From: Burkholderiaceae bacterium 26
GTDB taxonomy: Bacteria; Pseudomonadota; Gammaproteobacteria; Burkholderiales; Burkholderiaceae
Assembly: GCA_000955795.1 (NCBI GenBank)
Contig: JYOB01000013.1
Coordinates: forward strand, 1 to 64,000
Direction of reading: 5' to 3'
Length of the DNA: 64,000 nucleotides
The translations under genes and the position numbers were made by a program. How positions within the stretch are numbered: position 1 is the stretch's first letter; each line of letters opens with the position of its first letter. Below are positions 1 to 9,230 of the stretch, piece by piece. The notes beneath the pieces were generated by a model that had not been told where the DNA came from, ran no database searches, and was given only the letters and a program-made list of their open reading frames with translations.

Positions 1-2
1 TG

Positions 3-185
3 GTGCTGCTGCGCACACAGGTGGACCGTGACGTCGAGCAAGTCGAGCAAATGCTGCGTGAAGAAGGCGGTCTGCACAGCGCCGGCTTGCGCGATATCGG
101 AATACTCGCGCGCATCGCAGCATCTGGGCAGCCGGCGCAGGCCACGCGTGCCTGGCAGGCAAGCACGTTGAACGCCAGATGTTGA
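3..185 (+). pseudogene. 3' part of an unknown gene cut by the IS21 element
   Basis: The frame is open from the window edge, so the gene begins outside. About 59 native residues are visible, rich in charged helix (VDRDVEQVEQMLREEGG). The stop codon TGA lies in the first bases of the insertion sequence (the IS begins TGTTGA), so the natural C-terminus is lost. No domain is recognised. The gene converges on the PAS gene on the far side of the IS, and both are cut. Confidence 0.45.
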
Positions 186-206
186 TTTGCACGGAATCCT
201 GACCCA
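180..206 (+). repeat. IS21 left terminal inverted repeat
   Basis: The 27 bp match the right end at 26 positions. A second subterminal copy (GCATCGAA then TGACCCA, about 222-241) is also found near the right end. Multiple end repeats are usual in IS21 elements, where the transposase binds them. Confidence 0.9.
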
Positions 207-283
207 CCCGAGGTAGGTTTTTGCATCGAATGTTGACCCACGTATAGAACACTGTCCCGCTCGGCAACGAGCGGGAGATCGGA

Positions 284-1810
284 GTGATCGACGTGGCCAT
301 ACTGAGCATCATTCGACGCTGGCATCTTCGCGACCAGATCCCGCTGCGCGAGATCGCCAGACGCCTGGGCATCTCCAGGAACACGGTCAGGCGCTATCTG
401 CGCGCTGACACCACGGCACCGGCCTATCCTGCACGGCAGAGTCCGAGCAAGCTCGACGGCCATGCCGCCAAGCTCTCCGCTTGGCTCAAGACCGAGGCCA
501 ACAAGCCACGCAAGCAACGGCGCACACTCAAGCAGATCCACACTGATCTGTGTGCCTTGGGCTTCACCGGCTCCTACGATCGCGTTGCCGCATTCGCTCG
601 CCGCTGGCGCCAGGAGCAACAGGAGCAAGCCCGCACGTCGGGGCGAGGCACCTTTATCCCACTGCGCTTCGCAGAGGGTGAGGCCTTCCAGTTCGACTGG
701 AGCGAGGACTGGGCGGTCATCGCCGGCGAGCGCACCAAGCTGCAAGTGGCTCAGTTCAAGCTCAGCCACAGCCGCGCATTCTTCCTGCGCGCGTATCTGC
801 TGCAGACCCACGAGATGCTGTTCGATGCCCATCACCACGCCTTTGTGGCCTGGGGCGGTATCCCGCGTCGCGGCATCTACGACAACATGAAGACCGCCGT
901 GGATCGCGTGCGCCTGGGCAAGTTGCGTGACGTCAACTTGCGCTTCAGCACCATGGTCAGCCACTACCTGTTCGACGCCGAGTTCTGTAACCCGGCCTCG
1001 GGCTGGGAGAAGGGGCAGATAGAGAAGAACGTGCAGGACAGCCGTCACCGCATCTGGCAACGCATCCCTGCATTCGGCTCTCTGGCGGCACTTAATGACT
1101 GGCTGGCCGACCAGTGCGTACGGCTGTGGCAGCAGACCCGCCATCCTGAGCTGGACATGACCCTCTGGGAGGCCTGGTCGCTGGAGCGGCCACACCTGAT
1201 GCCCGTGGGGCAGCCGTTCGATGGCTTTGTGGAGCACACCAAGCGCGTCTCACCAACCTGCCTGGTGACCTTCGAGCGCAACCGCTACAGCGTACCGGCG
1301 TCGTTTGCCAACCGGCCCATCAGTCTGCGCGTCTATGCCAATCGGCTCGTGTTCGTGGCCGAAGGCCAGGTGATTGCCGAGCACGTGCGGCACATCGACC
1401 GTAGCCATCTTCCGGGGCGCACAATCTATGACTGGCACCACTACCTCGCGGTGCTGCAGCGTAAGCCCGGTGCGCTGCGTAACGGCGCACCGTTCGCCGA
1501 ACTGCCAGAGGGCTTCCGACGCCTGCAATCCACACTGCTCAAACGCCCTGGTGGCGATCGCGAGATGGTCGAGATCCTGGCGCTGGTGCTGTTGCACGAC
1601 GAACAGGCCGTGCTCACTGCGGTGGAGCTCGCACTGGAGGCGGGTGCCCCGTCCAAGCAAACCATCCTGAACATCCTCAGCCGCCTCCTGGAAGGCGAGC
1701 CCGTGGCACCGATCACCTCACCACAGGCACTGGCGCTGCACGTCGAACCGCAGGCCAACGTCGGCCGCTACGACAGCTTGCGAGATCGGGAGGTGCATCA
1801 TGCAGCATGA
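284..1810 (+). CDS. istA: IS21 family transposase IstA
   Basis: The 508-residue DDE transposase of the element catalyses strand transfer with IstB. An N-terminal helix-turn-helix is visible at about residues 20-42 ([19 protein letters not shown]). It is followed by an RNase H-like integrase core with candidate acidic residues in QFDWSED, GIYDNMK and [11 protein letters not shown] Mu-transposase-like C-terminal region (FERNRYSVP) comes last. The start is a GTG with an AGATCGGA sequence upstream. The length is normal for IstA and there are no internal stops. The 3' end overlaps istB by 11 bases, which suggests translational coupling. Confidence 0.95.
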   Translation: MIDVAILSIIRRWHLRDQIPLREIARRLGISRNTVRRYLRADTTAPAYPARQSPSKLDGHAAKLSAWLKTEANKPRKQRRTLKQIHTDLCALGFTGSYDRVAAFARRWRQEQQEQARTSGRGTFIPLRFAEGEAFQFDWSEDWAVIAGERTKLQVAQFKLSHSRAFFLRAYLLQTHEMLFDAHHHAFVAWGGIPRRGIYDNMKTAVDRVRLGKLRDVNLRFSTMVSHYLFDAEFCNPASGWEKGQIEKNVQDSRHRIWQRIPAFGSLAALNDWLADQCVRLWQQTRHPELDMTLWEAWSLERPHLMPVGQPFDGFVEHTKRVSPTCLVTFERNRYSVPASFANRPISLRVYANRLVFVAEGQVIAEHVRHIDRSHLPGRTIYDWHHYLAVLQRKPGALRNGAPFAELPEGFRRLQSTLLKRPGGDREMVEILALVLLHDEQAVLTAVELALEAGAPSKQTILNILSRLLEGEPVAPITSPQALALHVEPQANVGRYDSLRDREVHHAA

Positions 1811-2585
1811 AGTCATGTTGGAGATGCTCAAGTCGTTGAAGCTGCACGGCATGGCACAAGCGCTGGGCGACCTGGCGGCGCAGGACTCGCCGGCCTACCA
1901 GTCGGCCGTGGCCATCCTGTCGCGTCTGCTCAAGGCCGAGCTCACCGAGCGCGAGGTGCGCTCGCTGGCCTATCAGATGAAGGTGGCGCGCTTCCCAGCC
2001 TACCGAGACCTGACCGGCTTCGACTTCAGTTGCAGCGAGGCCAACGAGGCGCTGGTGCGGCAGCTTCACCGCTGCGAGTTCCTCGAGTCGGCGCACAACA
2101 TCGTGTTGGTCGGCGGCCCAGGTACGGGCAAGACCCATCTCGGCACCGCCATCGGCGTGCAGGCCGTGGAGCACCATCACCGTCGAGTGCGCTTCTTCTC
2201 GACCGTGGAACTGGTCAACACGTTGGAGTTGGAGAAGGTCTCGGGCAAGCCGGGACACCTGGCCACGCGACTCATGTATGCAGATCTGGTGATCCTCGAT
2301 GAGCTGGGCTATCTGCCGTTCAGCCAGACCGGCGGCGCATTGCTATTCCACCTGATCAGCAAGCTCTACGAGCGCACCAGCCTCGTCATCACCACCAACC
2401 TGAGCTTCGGCGAATGGTCCAACGTCTTCGGGGACGCCAAGATGACCACCGCGCTACTGGACCGCCTAACGCACCACTGCCACATTGTTGAAACAGGCAA
2501 CGATAGCTATCGTTTCAAGCACAGCACCACCCAGCCCAAGAAGGAGAAACGCACCGCCAAACAACCCGCACAAAGCGACACCTAA
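1800..2585 (+). CDS. istB: IS21 family helper ATPase IstB
   Basis: This 261-residue AAA+ ATPase assists IstA by choosing target DNA and remodelling the transpososome. Walker A is GGPGTGKTH at about residue 105 and Walker B is LVILDELGY at about 165. A sensor-like [10 protein letters not shown] follows near 200. The N-terminus has the short helical IstB leader ([14 protein letters not shown]). The length and motif order are those of a complete IstB. The reading frame overlaps the end of istA. Confidence 0.95.
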   Translation: MQHEVMLEMLKSLKLHGMAQALGDLAAQDSPAYQSAVAILSRLLKAELTEREVRSLAYQMKVARFPAYRDLTGFDFSCSEANEALVRQLHRCEFLESAHNIVLVGGPGTGKTHLGTAIGVQAVEHHHRRVRFFSTVELVNTLELEKVSGKPGHLATRLMYADLVILDELGYLPFSQTGGALLFHLISKLYERTSLVITTNLSFGEWSNVFGDAKMTTALLDRLTHHCHIVETGNDSYRFKHSTTQPKKEKRTAKQPAQSDT

Positions 2586-2621
2586 CAGCCTTTGGGGTGG
2601 GTCAGTTTTCGATGCAAATCC

Positions 2622-2648
2622 TGGGTCAGGATTCGGTGCAAATCAACA
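2622..2648 (-). repeat. IS21 right terminal inverted repeat
   Basis: On the minus strand this reads TGTTGATTTGCACCGAATCC, continuing as TGACCCA. It mirrors the left end with one mismatch. Its outermost bases TGTTGA supply the premature stop of the PAS gene that enters from the right. Confidence 0.9.
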
Positions 2649-3077
2649 ACTGGTTGCATCAAGCGCGCGAGCGAGCAGTCTGTTTGTCTGTTCTGCCTGC
2701 TCGTAATCTGAAATATCCTGCTGCACCGAGACAAAATTGGTGACCAACCCGCTGTCGTCGCGAACTGGCGAAATGCTCCAGCGGACGGTGTAGCTAGAGC
2801 CGTCCTTTCGATAGTTCGTTGCGATGCCCTCGAAGAGTCGAGCCTCTTTCAAGCAGACGCGAAGTTCATCAATTAATGCCGGATCGGTGTCAGGGCCTTG
2901 AAGAATCCTAAGGGAGTGCCCGCGTAGCTCGTCCAGAGAATAGCCCGTCATGGCTGTGAACGCTGGGTTGGCAAACTGCACTCGGCAACCGACAGAGATG
3001 TCGGCATCGGTGATCACGATGGCATTCCATGCCTGCGTGATGGCCGCCTCGAATAGTTTTAGCAGTGGTGTGCTCAT
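2643..3077 (-). pseudogene. LOV-like PAS sensor protein, 3'-truncated by IS21
   Basis: The 144 codons hold one PAS domain (about residues 15-125). It has the LOV-type signatures FANPAFTAMTGY, LQGPDTD and SISPVRDDSG, and a QQDISDYEQAEQ linker. In photoactive LOV domains the motif GxNCRFLQG carries the flavin-linking cysteine. Here the site reads GHSLRILQG, so the Cys is Leu. After NRLLARALDAT, which normally leads into a further signalling domain, the frame runs into the IS end and stops. The output domain has therefore been lost. It lies 131 bp downstream of the EAL gene on the same strand, so the two may have formed a c-di-GMP sensor pair. Confidence 0.75.
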
Positions 3078-3208
3078 AAGTTACCGGGCTCGGTTGTCCA
3101 ATCGAACGAGGTTGATGTGAATCAGCCGTCCGCCAGCGACGGCGGATAGGCCCGAAGCTGGATAACCGGTGTGCCCGCCAGCCGGTCCGGCTAAAGTCCG
3201 TGTGACAA

Positions 3209-3985
3209 TCAGCGAGCGTTTGATACCGTTGGCATTGCTCTGAACGCAGGCTTAGCGAACAGATAGCCTTGCATGAGCGTGATACCTGCGGCAGCGAGGA
3301 AGTCGCGCTCCTCCGCCGTTTCAACGCCTTCGGCAATGACGCGGATCCCGAGGTCGTTACAGATGCTGAGCACGCCGCAAACAATGCGTTGACGCACCAG
3401 ATCTGAATCGATACCTCGGATAAGTGCCATATCCAACTTGATCAGGTCCGGCTGGAAATCGGCGAGTAGGGTGAGCCCGGAGTGGCCGGCGCCGAAATCA
3501 TCAATCGCTGTTTGGAAGCCGAACGACTGATAGGCGCGGAAGATCTCCAGCAGGTGGGGGCGGTTGATGATGTCTTCGCCCTCGATGGTTTCGAAGATGA
3601 TCCGATTGATTGGAAAGCCGTACTTTTCGGCCGCTTCAAAGGTTGTACGGATACATGCGGCTGGCTGATACACAGCGTTCGGCATGAAGTTGATGGATAG
3701 GAAGGTGTCCATCCCTATCTCAGCCGCCTGCTCAATTGCGGTGGTGCGGCATCGTTGGTCAAACCGGTAACGGTTGGCTTCGTCCACTTGCGTGAGCACC
3801 GATGCCGCAGGCTCTCCGTTGGGCCCGCGTACGAGCGCTTCGTGTGCGTAGGCGTCGCCCGTGCGCAGATCAACGATCGGCTGAAATGCGAAGGCCATCT
3901 CGATTGAGGTGCCATCATCGGAGTTGCATCCGGAGCAGTGCTTGTTGGATGCCGATGGTCGGCTTGCGCTATGGATCTGAATCAT
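3209..3985 (-). CDS. EAL-domain cyclic-di-GMP phosphodiesterase
   Basis: A stand-alone EAL domain (258 aa) that should hydrolyse c-di-GMP to pGpG. The catalytic set looks complete: HEALVRG near residue 50, SINFMPNAVY (metal-binding Asn), FETIEGED, AIDDFGAGHSG (the DD pair), IKLDMALIRG (Lys), IAEGVET and LMQGYLFAKPA (the final Gln). The N-terminal 30 residues contain two Cys (CSGC) and are otherwise unremarkable. There is no membrane segment or GGDEF domain. The truncated PAS gene follows on the same strand, so input signalling has probably been lost through the IS insertion. Confidence 0.9.
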   Translation of the reverse strand: MIQIHSASRPSASNKHCSGCNSDDGTSIEMAFAFQPIVDLRTGDAYAHEALVRGPNGEPAASVLTQVDEANRYRFDQRCRTTAIEQAAEIGMDTFLSINFMPNAVYQPAACIRTTFEAAEKYGFPINRIIFETIEGEDIINRPHLLEIFRAYQSFGFQTAIDDFGAGHSGLTLLADFQPDLIKLDMALIRGIDSDLVRQRIVCGVLSICNDLGIRVIAEGVETAEERDFLAAAGITLMQGYLFAKPAFRAMPTVSNAR

Positions 3986-4311
3986 CTTGGCAAAACGAGT
4001 AAAGGATTTTGGGCAACCGCTTCACGCTTGGTCGGGGCGTGGGCGTTGAGCACTGCACACTCCTGCCAAGCGGGCTTGTGCGACGTTGACTTCACTCGAA
4101 GTGCAGTACAGCGCCACTAGGGGATCGACGCGAGCAAACTGCGCTCACGTGAGGGGGAAGGGGGAATTGGATGATAGATCAATTGCCCATTCCGCGCAGT
4201 GCACCTTAGGCAGCGGAGAGGCGAAGACCGCAAAAGGCCTTAGCGCCGCATTTTGACTTGAGGGGGTGTTGGCGCGCAGCTAAATTTGACCCCCGGTGGG
4301 TGAATTCTGCT
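3986..4311. other. Non-coding gap upstream of the EAL gene
   Basis: No convincing gene is seen here. It should contain the promoter of the EAL gene on the minus strand. The sequence ends where similarity to the Crp/Fnr gene at 16.3-17.0 kb begins abruptly. Confidence 0.4.
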
Positions 4312-4641
4312 CGCGCGTTAACACAGATGGCACAAACGGCGGTCTGCAATCGCCACCACTCGATCGACCAGCAGTTGTGTCGTTGGCTGCTGCTGAGCCT
4401 GGACCGCCTGCCGTCCAACGAGCTGCGCATGACGCAGGAACTGATCGCCAACATGCTGGGTGTGCGCAGATCCGGTGTCACCGAGGCGGCGCTGAAGCTG
4501 CAGACCGCCTGATTGATCCGCTATAGCCACGGCAATATCGAAGTGCTGGATCGGCCAGGCCTCGAAGGCCGCGTCTGTGAATGCTACGCCGTGGTCAAGC
4601 GGGAGTTTGATCGTCTCCTCCCTGACCTTCAGGCGATCTGA
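4312..4641 (+). pseudogene. Decayed C-terminal copy of a Crp/Fnr regulator
   Basis: From about QMAQTAVCNRHHSIDQQLCR to the end, this matches the intact regulator at 16252-16971 almost residue for residue, including the helix-turn-helix (MTQELIANMLGVRRSGVTEA). The cyclic-nucleotide-type N-terminal domain is missing. An in-frame TGA at 4510-4512 replaces the Gly codon of LQTAGLIRYSHG. Beyond that stop the same frame remains recognisable (LIRYSHGNIEVLDRPGLEGR) up to the natural end near 4641. It is therefore a 5'-truncated and nonsense-mutated duplicate, not a functional gene. Confidence 0.88.
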
Positions 4642-5041
4642 CTGCTGCACATCTGGAATCATCGATATCCCACCCCGCCTGGGCTGGTCCGCCGCAAAGT
4701 CCGTTTGAACGGTAGCGTACGGACGACACGCGAGAGACATCCCATCCTGCGCCTGTGGGCGAAGCATTGGCCCGCGCACAGGACAGCGAGGCGATGCTGC
4801 CTTCTGCACGTCCCGTGCAACTGACCTAGTGGCGTCAAATTGAAGACGAATTTCATGACGCTTTGATTTACTGTAAAGGCAGGACTTCCGCGCGCGGCGC
4901 GAGCAGGGCCTTACCGCGCACTTCAATCCTGGGCACGACAGCCTGAAATTGAGGGCGGCCCTTTTGATCGTTCGCCGGCCCAGGCTCCGGCGCGGTCACT
5001 CCAGCCTCCAGTATTGCTACATACAAGACGCGGGGGTACCG
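4642..5041. other. Gap upstream of the glycosyltransferase operon
   Basis: No gene is recognised. A 12-mer CGGTAGCGTACG at 4710-4721 is repeated exactly at 13914-13925 and resembles other CGTAC motifs in the 11-18 kb stress block. A GGGGGT stretch just before 5042 serves as ribosome binding site for the next gene. Confidence 0.4.
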
Positions 5042-6121
5042 ATGAAGATTGCGCAGATTGCACCACTTGCGGAGCGTTGCCCGCCCAGCCTGTATGGCGG
5101 CACGGAGCGCATCGTCTCCTACCTGACCGAAGAACTGGTGCGGCAGGGCCACGAAGTCACGTTGTTCGCAAGCGGGGATTCGGCCACACTTGCTGAACTG
5201 GTACCGTGCTGCGACGTGGCGCTACGTCTTGATACGCACGTGCGCGATCCGTTGCCGTATTACGTGATGATGCTGGACAGAGTCATGGCGCGTGCCAGCA
5301 GCTTTGATGTGCTGCATTTTCATATCGACATGATGCAGTACCCGCTGCTGCGGTGCATGCCGGTGCGGGCCGTGACCACCTTGCATGGCCGCCTGGACCT
5401 GCCGGATCTGCTGCCGTTCTACGCGCGCTTCCCGCATTTCCCGCTAGTTTCGGTTTCCACCGCCCAGCGCGCGCCTATGCCCCCGGTGAACTGGGCCGGC
5501 ACCGTGCACCATGGCCTGCCGACGAACCTACTGACCTGCTGTGCAAATCCACGCGGCGACTACCTGGCGTTTCTCGGCCGGATTTCGCCGGAGAAGCGCC
5601 CCGACCATGCCATCGCGATTGCGGCACGCGCCGGGCTACCGCTGAAGATCGCCGCCAAGATTGACGAGGTCGACCGCGCCTACTGGGAGAGCACCATCCG
5701 CCCACTTGTGGCGGCGCACCCGAATGTCGAATACCTCGGCGAGATCGACGAGCATGAAAAATCCGCCTTCCTCGGCAATGCGCTCGCGCTGCTATTCCCC
5801 ATCGACTGGCCAGAACCGTTCGGGCTGGTGATGATCGAGGCGATGGCGTGTGGCACTCCTGTGGTCGCGTTTGCATGCGGCTCGGTGCCTGAAGTGATTG
5901 AGGCCGGCGTCAATGGATATATCGTGCGCAACGTCGATGAAGCGGTGGCGGCCGTGCATAGCGTGAGCACCCTCCCGCGCGCTGCCGTGCGTGCAGCCTT
6001 CGAGGCGCGCTTTACCGTCGATCGGATGACGCGCGAATACGTGCGGATCTACCGAAGCCTGACCGAACCTGGCGCCGCAGACGCGCCGGAACGCGATTCC
6101 GGCGAACTGGTGCTCGCGTGA
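5042..6121 (+). CDS. GT4-family glycosyltransferase
   Basis: A 359-residue, GT-B fold, retaining glycosyltransferase that would transfer a sugar from an activated donor. The N-terminal domain opens MKIAQIAPL and has the Gly-rich SLYGGTERIV acceptor loop. The C-terminal nucleotide-sugar site shows FLGRISPEKRPDHAI and EPFGLVMIEAMACGTPVV, which holds the family's two Glu residues. ATG at 5042 is chosen over upstream starts because MKIAQIAP is the usual family beginning and GGGGGT precedes it. The stop overlaps the start region of the following glucosidase, so the two probably act in one pathway, perhaps storage or osmoprotective glucan or trehalose-like sugar handling. The donor is not known. 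Confidence 0.88.
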   Translation: MKIAQIAPLAERCPPSLYGGTERIVSYLTEELVRQGHEVTLFASGDSATLAELVPCCDVALRLDTHVRDPLPYYVMMLDRVMARASSFDVLHFHIDMMQYPLLRCMPVRAVTTLHGRLDLPDLLPFYARFPHFPLVSVSTAQRAPMPPVNWAGTVHHGLPTNLLTCCANPRGDYLAFLGRISPEKRPDHAIAIAARAGLPLKIAAKIDEVDRAYWESTIRPLVAAHPNVEYLGEIDEHEKSAFLGNALALLFPIDWPEPFGLVMIEAMACGTPVVAFACGSVPEVIEAGVNGYIVRNVDEAVAAVHSVSTLPRAAVRAAFEARFTVDRMTREYVRIYRSLTEPGAADAPERDSGELVLA

Positions 6122-6138
6122 GTAGAGGGACTTTATCC

Positions 6139-8352
6139 ATGCATTTCGAGCCGTCGAACGAACTGCCGGGCAGCGCAACACCGGCCGCCGCGGCAGCCCA
6201 TGTTGCGCAGTTCTATATCCCGGCAGCGGCCTCGCTGCAGGAGCGCCGGCCTCGCACGCTCAAACACGGAGACACCTTCGCGCTGTTCGACCATAACGGC
6301 GATGCCCTCGGTGTGCTAGGCAGTCCGGAAGGGCTGTTTCATTTCGATACCAGGCACCTCTCCTATCTACGCCTGACCATCGATGGGGCGCTGCCTATGC
6401 TGCTGTCCTCCACATTGCGCGACGACAACGCCTCGTTGACCTGCGACCTGACCAATCCTGACCTGTTCGACGAGAACGGTCGCCTGTGGCTGGAGCACGA
6501 TCTGATCCACCTGCGCAGGTCGCGCTTCCTTTGGAACGGCGCCTGCTATGAGCGGCTGAGCGTGCGCAACTATGACGACGTGTCACGAAGCGTGCGCGTG
6601 GATATTGCCTTCGATGCCGACTTTGCCGACCTTTTCGAAGTGCGTGGTACGCGGCGGCTGCGGCGCGGCACGGTGCATACGCCGGATGTCGCGGGTGCGA
6701 CGGTCACACTGAGCTATGCCGGTCTGGACGAGGTGCGGCGCGAGACCCGGCTCGCCTTTGATCCGGCGCCGGCCGAGCTGGGCGGTGGCAGCGCGAGTTT
6801 CAACCTGACGCTCGAGCCGTCGTGCTCGCAGGTACTTCGCATGGAGATCCGCTGCGAAGCGATGCAGCCCGAGCCCGTGGAGCCCCAATCCTTCCTCAGC
6901 GCACTGCTGCAGTCGCGGCGCGAGTTGCGGCGTGCGACCCGCCGCGCGGCATCCATCACGACCTCCAATGAACTCTTCAATGAAATGGCCCGGCGCAGCG
7001 TATCGGACCTGTACATGTTGCTGACCAACACCGAATACGGACCGTATCCGTATGCCGGCATTCCATGGTTCAGCACGGTGTTCGGGCGCGATGCCCTGAT
7101 TACCGCGCTGCAGACGCTTTGGCTCGACCCGGAAATTGCCCGCGGCGTGCTGCAATTCCTTGCCGCGATGCAGGCGAAAACGGTTGACCCACAGGCCGAT
7201 GCCGAGCCGGGCAAGATCCTGCATGAAATGCGCCATGGCGAAATGGCGAGGCTGAGGGAAGTGCCGTTCGGACTCTACTACGGCAGCGTGGATGCCACGC
7301 CGTTGTTCGTGCTGCTAGCCGGTGCCTACCTGCGGCGCACCGGCGATGTCGAAACCATGCGCGCTCTGTGGCCGCACATCCGGGCTGCGCTGGACTGGAT
7401 CAACGACTATGGCGACCGCGATGGCGACCTGTTTGTCGAATATGGCCGACAGTCGCCGGAAGGCCTCATCAACCAGGGCTGGAAAGACAGCCGCGATTCG
7501 GTCTTTCATGAAGACGGGCAGCTCGCCCCGGGCCCGATTGCGTTGGCCGAGGTGCAGGCCTACACCTATGGTGCTTGGCGGGCAGCAGCGTCGATCAGTG
7601 CGGCGCTGGGCGATCACGAGAGCGCAGCGGTCTATGCGGCCAGGGCGGACATGCTGCGTGAGGCTTTCGACGCGCGTTTCTACGACGCCGCACTGGGCAC
7701 CTACGTGCTGGCGCTGGACGGCGAGAAGCGCCCATGCCGTGTACGTGCATCCAATGCCGGCCACGCCTTGTTTACTGGCATCGCGCTGCCCGAGCGCGCG
7801 CCTTCGGTGGTGGCTGCGCTGATGGACAGCAACGCATTCTGCGGCTGGGGCGTCCGTACCGTATGTACCGATGCAGCACGCTTCAATCCGATGAGCTACC
7901 ACAACGGCTCGGTTTGGCCGCACGACAACGCTCTGATCGCCGCGGGCATGGCACGCTACGGCTACCATCCCGAAGCCAGCCGCATCTTTGAGGGCCTGTT
8001 CGCGGCCGCCAGCTACATTGAGCTGCGCCGGCTGCCCGAGCTGTTCTGCGGCTTTTCACGCCAGCGTAGCCAAGGCCCGACGTTCTATCCGGTGGCGTGC
8101 TCACCGCAGGCCTGGGCGGCGGCCGCTCCGCTGCTGCTTTTGCAGGCCTGCCTGGGGCTCGACTTCGACACGCTCGAGCCGGCAATCACCTTCGAGTCTC
8201 CGTCGCTGCCGCCCTTCCTTGACGAAGTGGTCTTCCGCAACCTAGCAGTCGGTGAAGGCAGTGCGGATGTGGCGTTGCGTCGCTCCGGCGAGCGCGTGGT
8301 GGTCGATGTGCTGAACCGGCAGGGGCCAATCAGAACAATCACTCGAAGCTAG
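6139..8352 (+). CDS. Amylo-alpha-1,6-glucosidase (glycogen debranching-like)
   Basis: 737 residues. An N-terminal beta-rich domain (about 40-230; FALFDHNGDALGVLG, GLFHFDTRHLSYL) is typical of bacterial debranching-type N domains. An (alpha/alpha)6 toroid follows (about 290-700) with PWFSTVFGRDALITALQ, NQGWKDSRDS, PMSYHNGSVWPHDNALIA and PVACSPQAWAAA. These are hallmarks of GDE_C/MGH-like glucosidases that trim alpha-1,6 or similar glucosidic bonds. ATG 6139 has GAGGGA at good spacing. A GTG at 6118 overlapping the previous stop is an alternative start. No signal peptide is seen, so it is cytoplasmic. It is co-transcribed with the GT4 gene. Confidence 0.88.
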   Translation: MHFEPSNELPGSATPAAAAAHVAQFYIPAAASLQERRPRTLKHGDTFALFDHNGDALGVLGSPEGLFHFDTRHLSYLRLTIDGALPMLLSSTLRDDNASLTCDLTNPDLFDENGRLWLEHDLIHLRRSRFLWNGACYERLSVRNYDDVSRSVRVDIAFDADFADLFEVRGTRRLRRGTVHTPDVAGATVTLSYAGLDEVRRETRLAFDPAPAELGGGSASFNLTLEPSCSQVLRMEIRCEAMQPEPVEPQSFLSALLQSRRELRRATRRAASITTSNELFNEMARRSVSDLYMLLTNTEYGPYPYAGIPWFSTVFGRDALITALQTLWLDPEIARGVLQFLAAMQAKTVDPQADAEPGKILHEMRHGEMARLREVPFGLYYGSVDATPLFVLLAGAYLRRTGDVETMRALWPHIRAALDWINDYGDRDGDLFVEYGRQSPEGLINQGWKDSRDSVFHEDGQLAPGPIALAEVQAYTYGAWRAAASISAALGDHESAAVYAARADMLREAFDARFYDAALGTYVLALDGEKRPCRVRASNAGHALFTGIALPERAPSVVAALMDSNAFCGWGVRTVCTDAARFNPMSYHNGSVWPHDNALIAAGMARYGYHPEASRIFEGLFAAASYIELRRLPELFCGFSRQRSQGPTFYPVACSPQAWAAAAPLLLLQACLGLDFDTLEPAITFESPSLPPFLDEVVFRNLAVGEGSADVALRRSGERVVVDVLNRQGPIRTITRS

Positions 8353-8356
8353 CCGA

Positions 8357-8395
8357 GGGGTGACGGTCATTCGCGAATGACGGACCCCGAGCTTC
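8357..8395 (+). terminator. Probable terminator after the glucosidase
   Basis: The perfect palindrome GTCATTCGCGAATGAC (8366-8381) lies inside outer GGGGT/ACCCC arms and is followed by CTTCTTTCTTT. It sits just after the stop codon at 8352. The T-tract is interrupted, so termination may be partial. Confidence 0.5.
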
Positions 8396-8888
8396 TTTCT
8401 TTGGACCGATGTTTCGGCCGACTTGGCTCGCGACGAGTGTGCGTAAAGCGGTGTGGCCTGCGGTGCTTGCCATGCAGGTGACGAGCATGGAGCTCATCCT
8501 CCGTCACGCCGCAACTGCCCGCGCTCCTTTTCTCCATGGCGGTCGGGCTGCGTGCACGGCGTGAATGGCGTGCGTTGCGCTGTCGGACTCAAGCTTCCAA
8601 TCGATGTCATCGCGCTTGGTATGGATCTGCTTTGTCGCTGTAGGCAGAAATGCGAGAGGAACTGTGAAAGTGCCCGGGCAGTGACAGACGTGCGGATCAC
8701 GTGGCCCGACACTCCGCTGTCTTCCCGCATAGCGGCGACGGCGTAACAGCATTGACCTAGGACACTATTTGACCTGCTTCCATACGGTACTCATCTGACA
8801 GAGCCCTACCCGAAGACTATTCTGGAATCCCAAATAACAGTGAACCGGCACAGTCCGGCATACCGAGGGCACCGCAGCGAGCATCTCT
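8396..8888. other. Gap with no recognised gene
   Basis: Short open frames occur on both strands, but none has protein-like composition or a ribosome binding site. The last 70 bases (from about 8820, CAAATAACAGTGAA onward) are also found upstream of the paralogous small gene at 11565. They probably belong to that gene's duplicated promoter or leader. Confidence 0.4.
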
Positions 8889-9104
8889 ATGATCAATTCG
8901 CTTGACTTGCCAAACGGAACGCTTGAAATACGCACAAAACAACGCAGCGATCGACGATGGTTTTCCGAATATCGTTTCACGCCCAATGATGGACATGCCA
9001 CAGCATGGGCAGAGGCCACCATCCCAGAAGGCTTCATTTCTTCTGGCCTCGCATTCAGCGCCGGGATACTGCTGGGGCAACAGTGCGCCGAGCTTGCACG
9101 CTGA
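8889..9104 (+). CDS. Small protein of a three-copy family (copy A)
   Basis: 71 residues, no known domain. It is clearly paralogous to the genes at 11350-11565 and 42129-42404, sharing INSLDLPNGTLEIRT, RSDRRWFSEYRF, PEGF.SSGLAFSAGILLGQQ. The pattern is a short beta-rich half ending in an Arg/Trp/Tyr motif, then a small Ala/Gly-rich helix. The strong conservation of protein sequence among diverged DNA copies argues that it is translated. There is no signal peptide. About 70 bp of upstream DNA are shared with copy B, so regulation is probably shared too. Function unknown. Confidence 0.75.
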   Translation: MINSLDLPNGTLEIRTKQRSDRRWFSEYRFTPNDGHATAWAEATIPEGFISSGLAFSAGILLGQQCAELAR

Positions 9105-9230
9105 AGCAGGCAGTGCCTTTAGGAGAGGCACGTCGTGGCCCCTTTGCGACAGGCTTGGGGCGACGTGCACCTGGCTGAAGGGTTGCGCACATGATGTTCG
9201 CAATTCGACGGCGAGAATGGTCGATCCCAT

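Larger units (their letters stand above)
180..2648 (+). mobile_element. IS21-family insertion sequence (complete)
   Basis: This 2469-bp element carries overlapping istA and istB between terminal inverted repeats that start TGTTGATTTGCAC and end TG...CA as in IS21. Both genes are intact, so it could be active. The flanking 5-mers (CCAGA on the left, ACTGG on the right) are not a direct duplication. They are nearly inverted copies of each other, so the expected 4-8 bp target duplication is absent. The two sides carry different truncated genes, which suggests a deletion or recombination after insertion. Confidence 0.93.

Noticed and set aside
8453-8752. Short frames on both strands between the glucosidase and copy A
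   Set aside because: Mutually overlapping, low-quality composition, no ribosome binding site.
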